Positions 57,371 through 64,000 of a DNA stretch of 64,000 nt are shown one piece after another. How positions within the stretch are numbered: position 1 is the first letter of the stretch; the number at the start of each line of letters is the position of its first letter. A program made the translations under genes and the position numbers. The notes under the pieces are model-generated. The model had not been told where the DNA came from and searched no databases. It saw nothing but the letters and a program-made list of their open reading frames with translations. This DNA is from Mytilus trossulus (taxonomy: Eukaryota; Mollusca; Bivalvia; Mytilida; Mytilidae), in assembly GCF_036588685.1 (NCBI RefSeq), contig NC_086377.1, positions 68,392,283 to 68,456,282 on the forward strand, given 5' to 3'.

Positions 57371-57598
57371 TCTCAAATTTATATTCCTTTTCTCTATATG
57401 CAACATTTTTTTGAAAATCGTCATTGTCGTTTCGAAGACAGTTATACTTGTGCGTTAGCGTATGGAGCTCTCACGAACTGTATATCACAAAGGGAATTTA
57501 ATCCTAGCCCCAACCTAAAATGAATTCTGTAAGGCTCTACTGACAATTTCGGTCATGTCTCATTAACAATATATGAGATTTTGATGATTTTCGCTGTT

Positions 57599-57698
57599 TA
57601 CAGTTTTAATCTACAGTTGTTCCAAAAAAAATATACAGTTTTAATCTACAGTTGTTCCAAAAAATATACAGTTTTAATCTACAGTTGTTCCAAAATAA
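57599..57698 (+). repeat. ~34-bp tandem repeat, three units
   Basis: 'tacagttttaatctacagtt' followed by 'gttccaaaa' starts at 57,599, 57,634 and 57,667; units differ only in the A-run length. Confidence 0.95.
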
Positions 57699-58640
57699 TA
57701 CACAAACATGGTTTAAAACTCGTCTTTAAGGATGTCTGCTTGTCATGTTTTGGTATCTTTGCCAGTCGGATTTTCGGAATCCTATGGTTTTATCCATTTG
57801 AATGCCTTAACAAAAAATCCCCATGAACCCCCATTTTTCTTTTTATAAATCTTTCACATGTATAAATAAAAGTCTTATAAAATTTTATTTATTTTTTAAT
57901 AGTATTTAAGAACTTTAACTGGTCAATGATAAAGCTATGAAAAGTCAAGAGAGAACATTTCCCACCAAAATTCATATGGCTTATATCTCGAAAACAAGCA
58001 CATTGACCCTATACATATTTTTTGCTTTTTTGATTCCTCAATTTATTCCCTTTCAATACATACTAGTTTTATGAAAAGTTATTTATTTTTAAACTGAGCA
58101 GCGAACATCTTTAAAAGGCAATTACATCTATACTATAAAGTGGACTGATAGACACCAAATGAAAAAAGAAAAGCTCACCTCGTTATTTCAGATAAACAAA
58201 TTGTATGACATAAAGCAAGCAAATGACGGACAGAAATTCATACAACAAATCCTTGTATAAAACATAAAAAAAATAGAAAATTCTCATCAGAATAACATCC
58301 TCATGTCTTGCCACTCTTACATTTGATATACATAAAACTATAACTGCTTCAATTCTAAAAATTTTATTCTGGTCCAAAGACGTCCCATTTGCAAGCATAC
58401 CACATCGCCTCCTTTTTTCGGTAAAAGCAAGTATACATAGTAATCTTTATATTATATCATAGATTTGTACACCCGTCTTTTTTTTAATCCAATGAGTAAA
58501 ACCTTCTTCCAACCGACCTATACTCTGTTCTCTAGTGTTATTACACCACTTGTTAAGGTTAGAGAGAGGATTGAGCACTCTCAAACATATTCAACCCCTC
58601 TGCAAACTGTACATGTCTGTTCCAAGTCGGGAGCCTACAA
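57699..58640. other. AT-rich DNA with family A/B fragment
   Basis: Near 58,555-58,640 'gttagagagaggattgagca' and 'tctgttccaagtcgggagcc' resemble the middle of families A/B. Otherwise nothing recognised. Confidence 0.4.
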
Positions 58641-58644
58641 TTGT

Positions 58645-58800
58645 GGTTTTCAGAGGCAGGTTTAGGGGAGGTCCAGAAGCCCCCTTTTGAGGAAATATTT
58701 GGTGGTTATATAAGAGAACCACAGAAGCATGACGAGAGCGGGTCCCCTATTAGGCAGTCAGTGGGCCCAACTTATGAACATTTCTGGATCCGTCACTGGT
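58645..58800 (+). mobile_element. Family H copy
   Basis: 'cagaggcaggtttaggggag' to 'ctggatccgtcactggt', with 'ggcagtcagtgggccc'. Same orientation as 30,033. Confidence 0.8.
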
Positions 58801-58853
58801 TTTGTTGGTTGCTGTCTCTCGCATTTCATGTTTTTTTGTGATTACTGAAACAT

Positions 58854-58897
58854 GCGTCAATGATGAGTCTTATGTAGACGAAACGCGCGTCTGGCGT
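58854..58897 (+). ncRNA. Hammerhead ribozyme 1 of retrozyme dimer, core mutated
   Basis: Elements in order: helix I strand GCGTCA, core ATGATGA (consensus CTGANGA), stem II GTCT-tatgt-AGAC, GAAA, palindromic helix III CGCGCG, GTC cleavage triplet (58,889-58,891) and TGGCGT pairing with GCGTCA (two G-U pairs). This is a minimal type I fold of the kind seen in animal retrozymes and Penelope-like elements. The catalytic C of the core is A, so self-cleavage should be lost. Confidence 0.85.
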
Positions 58898-59243
58898 ACT
58901 AAAATATATTTCTGGTACCTTTGATAACTATTTACACCACTTGGTCGATGCCACTGCTGGTGGACGTTTCTTCTTCGAGGGTATCACCATCCCAGTAGTC
59001 AGCACTTCGGTTGTTGACATGAATATCAATTATGTGGTCATTTAAAAAAAATTCCTGTTAACAAAACTTTGAATTTTTGAAATACTCGGGCTTTTCTTAC
59101 TCAGGCATAGATGACCTTAGCTGTATTTGGCACAACTTTTTGGAATTTCGGATCCTCAATGCTCTTCAACTTTGTTCTTTGGCTTATTTTACTATTTTGA
59201 TATGAGCGTCACTGACGAGTCTTATGTAGACGAAACACGCGCC
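58892..59243 (+). mobile_element. Retrozyme monomer, 352 bp between two hammerheads
   Basis: The two hammerhead copies are in direct orientation 352 bp apart, and the sequence after each begins alike ('ctggtacctttgataactat'). The body ('ggtcgatgccactgctggtg', 'cagtagtcagcacttcggtt', 'ttggcacaactttttggaat') is a sequence common in mussels. A dimeric direct arrangement with a ribozyme at each junction is the hallmark of retrozymes, which yield small circular RNAs and are non-autonomous. No open frame. Confidence 0.85.
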
Positions 59244-59249
59244 TAACAT
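59206..59249 (+). ncRNA. Hammerhead ribozyme 2 of retrozyme dimer, cleavage site mutated
   Basis: GCGTCA, intact core CTGACGA, stem II GTCT-tatgt-AGAC, intact GAAA, helix III CACGCG, but the cleavage triplet is GCC instead of GTC and the second helix I strand TAACAT no longer pairs well. Catalytic strand intact, substrate strand degraded. Confidence 0.85.
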
Positions 59250-59639
59250 ACTAAATTATAATCCTGGTACCTTTGATAACTATTGAAACATGAATATATG
59301 GTAGAGGTTTTGCTCATTATTGAAGGCATTACAGTTACATGAAACTATTCACTTTGGAATTATTGGTAATTTTCATATCAAATCTCCATATTCTTCTATC
59401 TCTTTATAAGATTCATAATTTATTTCATGTTGATAGTTTATCTGAACATGCCCCAAACCTAAGAAAGACACATGACACTCATTACAACACCAAATATAGT
59501 TGACATACAAGAAACATACCAAATCATAATTACTTCGATATTGATAAAAGAACAACGACAATGAGGTAATCTGCCAGATATGTACACCTTACAATCTTTC
59601 TATAATAACCAAAAGCTGCAAAATGTTTTTAAAATTATC

Positions 59640-60080
59640 AATTCAGGGGCAGCAACCCAAAAACAAGATGCCCGATTAGTCTGAAAATTTCAGGGGCAGA
59701 TGTATGTTGACCTATTGAACAATTAAATCCCATTAGATTTGCTCTAAATGCTTTGGTTTCAGAGATATGAGCCAAAAACTGCATTTTACCCTATGTACTA
59801 TTTTTAGCCATGTCAGCCATCTTGGATCACAGACTGTCATCAAACACATTTTTCAAACTAGATGATGATTGTGGCCAAGTGGTCAAACTAGATACCCCAA
59901 TGATGATTGTGGACAAGTGGTCAAACTAGATACCCCAATGATGATTGTGGACAAGTATGGTTTAATTTGGCTTAGTAGTTTTCGAGGAGAAGATTTTTGT
60001 AAAAGTCAACAAAGGACAACAGACGCCAAGTGATGTGACAAGCTCAATTAGTCCTTCAGGCCAGGTGAGCTTAAAAAGTT
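59640..60080 (-). mobile_element. Family C element, partial inverted copy
   Basis: Inverted head 'aggccaggtgagctt' at the right end, with 'agttttcgaggagaagattt' and 'gccaaaaactgcattttacc' inside. A 38-bp tandem duplication ('caagtggtcaaactagatac') lies at 59,876-59,951. The GTC-rich head tract is missing. Confidence 0.85.
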
Positions 60081-60484
60081 TCACCTTGATCAATGAGTTT
60101 GAGGTCAGGTGAACCCTGCCTGAAGAACATATAGACATTGCAATGACCCATAAAACAAAAACTATCACCCATCAATAAGAATTAAAAATATTATTTTTTT
60201 CAAGCAGTTGCTGAACCATGAAAATGAGATCAAGGACAAACGACATGTGACAGACAGAAACTTCCAAACATGGCATCTGTCTGTATTAATGGTATGAATT
60301 GTCCAAGCCTATCAACTTCTGAAATATATATAGCTTAATACAAGTAGCTTCTATTGCTGCCAGATTCATGTCTTGCATTCTGAAGTTTTCGTGGCATGCC
60401 AGACAAAAACATTTTTAATAACTGAATAACAAGAGAAATTCACCCATTTTTTAATTACTGATAGGAAATTTAATTGTTAAAAGA

Positions 60485-61500
60485 GACATTCAAAATCACA
60501 ATATTGCAAAATTAAAGACACTGTTACATAGTATACAGAGATAATAGTTTTTTGTTTTTTTTTTAATCTCAAAACATCTAAAATCGAAAGAATTCTACTT
60601 CCATTTAAACATTCAAACTTTAAGGAAATTTAAGAATTCAAAATATATCAACTTTTTACACCACCCTCTGTTTACAATTTTGTGTCCATATTATTTTTTG
60701 TTATTTTTCTTTTTCTACAGAGCTCTAGATAATAAACATATTGGATGTCTAAGGGTAAAGCTATTAGCAAAGACATTCAAAATAAGAATATTGCAAATTT
60801 AAGACACTGTTTTAGTTCAATATATGGGGAAGATAGGTTTTGTCTCCAATATCTAATATTAAAAGAATTCTACTTCCGATTAAACATGTAAACTTTAAAG
60901 CCACTTTCAATACATAAGAAAAATGTACAGTTTACCAATCAATATAATATAACTAATGAAAGGAAAAAACTTATCAAACACAAATCATTCACAATAATAT
61001 ATGTTGTATTTAATTTCATAAATATATTTGGGGTGGGGTTCGTGTGAATTTTGAAGCATACTCACTATTTACACCATCCTTAATGTTTATTATCTAGAAC
61101 TCTGTTTACAATTTTGTTTTCATATTATTTTTTGTCATTTTTTTTTTTACAGAGTTCTAGGTAATAAAAATATTAGATGTCTAAGGTTCAAGGTATAAGC
61201 AAGGATAAGAATATTGCAAATTTATGACACTATTAGAGTACAATAAAAAGTAGAAGAATAGGTTTTGTCTCCAAATATCTAAAATCAAAAGAATTGTACG
61301 TCTTATTAAACATTCTCAATTATAAGTTTTAAATTTCATAAATATATTGGTAAAAAAAAAGAAAATTTTAAATATGCCTACTTTTTGCACCACCTTACTG
61401 TTTATGATCTAGAACTCTGTTTAAATTTTGTTTTCATGTTATTTTTCACATTGTTTTTTAACAGAGATCTAGATAATAAAAATATCAGATTTCTTAGATT
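60485..61500 (+). repeat. Three diverged tandem units with hairpin modules
   Basis: Units share 'aatattgcaaattaagaca', 'aaaagaattctac' and a module CTCTGT ... ACAGAG. Modules: 60,666-60,722, 61,094-61,160 (perfect CTAGAACTCTGT / ACAGAGTTCTAG) and 61,409-61,472 (one mismatch). Each loop ends in a T-rich tract before ACAG, and each module is followed by AATAAA. Confidence 0.8.
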
Positions 61501-61559
61501 AAGACACATCAAAGCAAGCCATGTGTTTTGATTGAAGACAAATTTACATTTTGCAATAT

Positions 61560-61655
61560 TTGTTTCTTCTCTCTCCCCACTCATCATTAATAGTGTTCTC
61601 CCTCTCCCTCTCTGACCCTTCTATATCTTTCTCTCTCTCCCGCTGACAATATACT
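61560..61655 (+). repeat. Pyrimidine-rich CT microsatellite
   Basis: 'ttctctctccccactcatca' to 'ctttctctctctcccgctga': imperfect CT/CCCT tract. Confidence 0.85.
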
Positions 61656-61754
61656 ATTATGAAAATTCATTCATATATTTTAATTGACAAGAATATAAGT
61701 CTTGGACGTGTTGATTGTTTTTCTATGCTGTTAATATGTTAAAGTTTGTTCTAT

Positions 61755-62070
61755 GTTCATCAGTTGAGTCAGCTCTAATCTCTAACCTGGTGATAAGGTA
61801 GCTGCTATGTTGATTGCTTCTCTGTTAATTTCAGTATTTTTCTAATATCATCTACCCTTTAGTCTACAAGTTAATTTTTCTCTTTCCTTATTCCATGTGT
61901 CTCTGTTATTCTCCTTTTGTATAACCTTCAGATGTTTATATGACCATCAGTTGAGACTGTCAGAGACCTAACCTCTGTATATATTGGTGATTATTTCTCT
62001 TCTTAATTTCAGAGTGTTGCTAGTTTCTTTTTCCCTTTACTCTATGATTTAATCTGTCTCTTTCCGTATG
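61755..62070 (+). repeat. Tandem duplication, two ~190-bp units
   Basis: 'catcagttgagtcagctcta' (61,759) matches 'catcagttgagactgtcaga' (61,946), followed in both by 'taacctggtgat'/'ggtgattatttctcttctta' and 'aatttcag' phrases and a T/C-rich end. Confidence 0.7.
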
Positions 62071-62379
62071 CTATTTGGTCTGTTTTTCTTTCTTTCTTGT
62101 AAGTTCATCAGTTCCTCCTCACTACAAACAACAATTTAATTAGTTAATTCAATAGGATAATAAAAATTTAAAAGGAGAATGGATACATATCTTGAATCTT
62201 GAAAAGTTTTACAGCAATCATGATCAGTACAGTACTGTTCAAGTTGGCCATAGGGTTCATAGTTCATAGCTGAAAACACTGCAGCAACTATCTGTTATGA
62301 TAAAGAACAACAAAAGTACATTTACTTTAATCAACTGGTTATTTTCCAGTACATCATATTCACAAGTTGAACAAGTCAA

Positions 62380-62560
62380 ACAGCTAGGTAATACGTGCGG
62401 CTGGCGTACATACTTAATTTAGTCCTGGTATCTATGATGAGTTTATTTATAAGCAGCTCTTGTCTTATTGGCACCATGAAAAATATATTAGCTTACTTCA
62501 ACATCATTTGGTCTCGGGTAGAGAGTCGTCTCATCAGCATCCATACCACATCATCTTCTT
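62380..62560. repeat. Hammerhead 3' half relic and family A tail
   Basis: 62,391-62,455 ('cgtgcggctggcgtacatac', 'tagtcctggtatctatgatg') is the sequence that normally follows a hammerhead GAAA box, with the core lost. 62,505-62,560 is an inverted family A head ('gagagtcgtctcatcagcat'). Confidence 0.65.
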
Positions 62561-63905
62561 TTTATTAGAACATTGTGACATCAGATGGACGGATAATTAA
62601 TTCCCTAAGGAAGTTAAAGAATACCAACCTTGTATGAGGCGAGATCCTGCTCTTATGTTTTACTCCCATCAGTTTATTTTGCTGGTTTGAACTTGTAGCA
62701 CAATTTGTTGTACATCTGAAACATGGAAAATATTTCATAGTTTTGGGGATGATTTGCATGAACAGTATTTATATATACTTTATTCCTTTGAGAATTTTAC
62801 TGTTCTTTGTAATAGTGAGAAAACCTTTATAAAACTGATCAATTTAAACTCATAATTTGGTCCAAATACATGTGACAATTACCCAGAAAAATATTTCTAT
62901 CAATTTGTTAAAATTACCAGACATGTGACAGATTTACAAGATATTAATAGGAATTTTGGAATAGATGAATTAAATATTGGAAAGCATATACTGAATTCTA
63001 CTGTAGTGCTGTAAAATGTTTTATTTCTGTATTTATTCAGGTATTATGCATATTTGACCACAATCAAACCACTGGATTTTTTCATGTAAACACTTACCAT
63101 CAATTAATCAGAATATTGTCCATTCTAATCTCTTTAGATATTCAATGCTTCATCAATCTGAAGAACAAAATGGCATCTGATTAAAGAGATCATTATCAAA
63201 GACAGAATCATTATCAACCCTTAATATCTGAGCAGGAAAAGATTATTTGTTGGCATTTTAAGGAAATTTCATTTAGCTCGATTGAATAATATGAAAATGC
63301 TGAACCTCAGAAAAAAGTTTTTAGGTAAAAGTTGTTGTTTGGCAATCATTGTCTCTGTATGAAATAATTAACTTATTTTCTACCCCTTTTCAACATTGAT
63401 AAATAACTTTTATTTCTCAATAAACAGTATGTGTTTAAATTCATGTGTTTATACCTAGATTATATAAACTTATGCTCCAAAGTCCTAGGATTTTCTGTAG
63501 AACAAGTTGTGGAACAGGAAATCTGAAGTCATCAAGTTTGCAAATAATCCTCAATTCATGATCTCTGCCAGCTTAAATTTCACATATTTCTCTTTTCAGG
63601 AAGAACTGGAATAAAATATTTCACCTTATATGAATGGCATGTCTGAACAGTTAATTGAAATAATCTGAAGTGTAACTGTTCAAATTAGCTTTTTGTAGTG
63701 TTTTTTTTTTTTTAATTCTATAGCTTTTTGTAGTTTTTTTTTTCCAATTCTATAAGAAATTTAAGAGATCAAAGTAATTGATTTGATGTGGTCACTGAAG
63801 TGAAGTTGTCTTAGTTGGCAAATTCAAACCACATCTTATATTTTCATAATTGAGATGGTATTTGTTTTATACATTTATGTTGTCTATGTTATTTCTCTCC
63901 ATCAG
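62561..63905. other. Probable intron, AT-rich
   Basis: No repeat recognised. Weak exon-like stretches follow 'atttattcag' (63,041; 48 open codons beginning VLCIFDHNQTTGFFH) and 'ctcttttcag' (63,599, EELE and stop); neither is supported enough to call. Confidence 0.4.
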
Positions 63906-64000
63906 TGTTATACTTCTCATTGATCAAAGAATTCCTTCAAATTTGGCCATGGTCTACAACTTGCAGTTAGATGAAAGCTTACAGCTTACACTCAAAGTTG
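63906..64000 (+). CDS. Exon start of an unrecognised gene, cut by window end
   Basis: Acceptor 'tgttatttctctccatcag' (ends 63,905). With acceptor phase 2 a single frame is open for all 95 nt: VILLIDQRIPSNLAMVYN continuing LQLDESLQLTLKV. The other two frames stop early. The composition, strong pyrimidine tract and continuity to the window end make this one of the two best exon candidates here. The protein is not identified; upstream exons must end in phase 2. Confidence 0.6.

Noticed and set aside
62349-62386. 38-nt exon bounded by 'ttccag' and GTAATA
   Set aside because: Very short, and the donor overlaps the start of a retrozyme-derived repeat.
63041-63183. Exon after 'atttattcag'
   Set aside because: 48 open codons but weak acceptor context, no consensus donor and no recognisable protein; chance frames of this length are expected in AT-rich DNA.

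Overview
This window is AT-rich, intron- and repeat-dominated animal DNA with no intact protein-coding gene of ordinary length. Its repeat content is that of a marine bivalve genome, most likely a mussel (Mytilus-like). Families I recognise include the 'gagacaactctccac' short interspersed repeat, the 'agctcacctggccc ... gagcctctagt' element, the 'tatacgaccgcaaa' element with a (GTC)n tract, the 'ccttgacctcattttcatgg' repeat, and hammerhead-ribozyme retrozymes. Nothing bacterial is present: no operons, ribosome binding sites or CRISPR.

Coding signal is sparse. The surest protein homology is a broken non-LTR reverse transcriptase on the minus strand (52.3-53.4 kb), whose central palm has been replaced by a 39-bp minisatellite. 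Short plus-strand stretches with good splice sites look like exons of one or more genes with long introns: 41,337-41,424; 46,706 onward; 45,015 onward (alternative last exon); 63,906 to the window end; and weaker ones at 16,552, 17,044 and 28,546. The proteins are not recognised. Decayed coding fragments lie at 973-1,325 and 29,083-29,310.

Layout: 1-690 a roughly 200-bp satellite with a conserved hairpin box; 0.97-2.1 kb decayed coding and a dispersed repeat; 2.8-3.7 kb a 574-bp head-to-tail repeat; 4.5-5.1 kb nested TIR elements; 5.1-9.4 kb dispersed repeats; 10.66-11.42 kb a TA-flanked MITE; 12.2-14.5 kb a 2.3-kb TIR element carrying a degenerate 170-bp array with a conserved 17-nt palindromic box; 18-19 and 20.2-27.8 kb copies of the (GTC)n element; 28-37 kb SINE-like copies, hairpins and RT relics; 37.9-39.7 kb a cluster of foldback hairpins; 41.3-48.2 kb candidate exons, an AGATATCT array and a 130-bp minisatellite; 49-52.3 kb dispersed repeats; 52.3-56.8 kb the RT relic and a region studded with GGACA boxes; 58.8-59.3 kb a retrozyme dimer; 60.5-62.1 kb tandem hairpin modules and pyrimidine-rich repeats; 63.9 kb a candidate exon.

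The most interesting signals are short boxes kept almost unchanged while the repeats around them decayed: the AGTCCGG...CCGGACT hairpin (1-680), TGTCTTGTCCGTAGACA (12.8-14.0 kb) and TTTCGTAGTGGACA with related GGACA boxes (53.6-56.8 kb). They could be protein-binding, RNA-processing or transposition sites. All positions and counts were read by eye.
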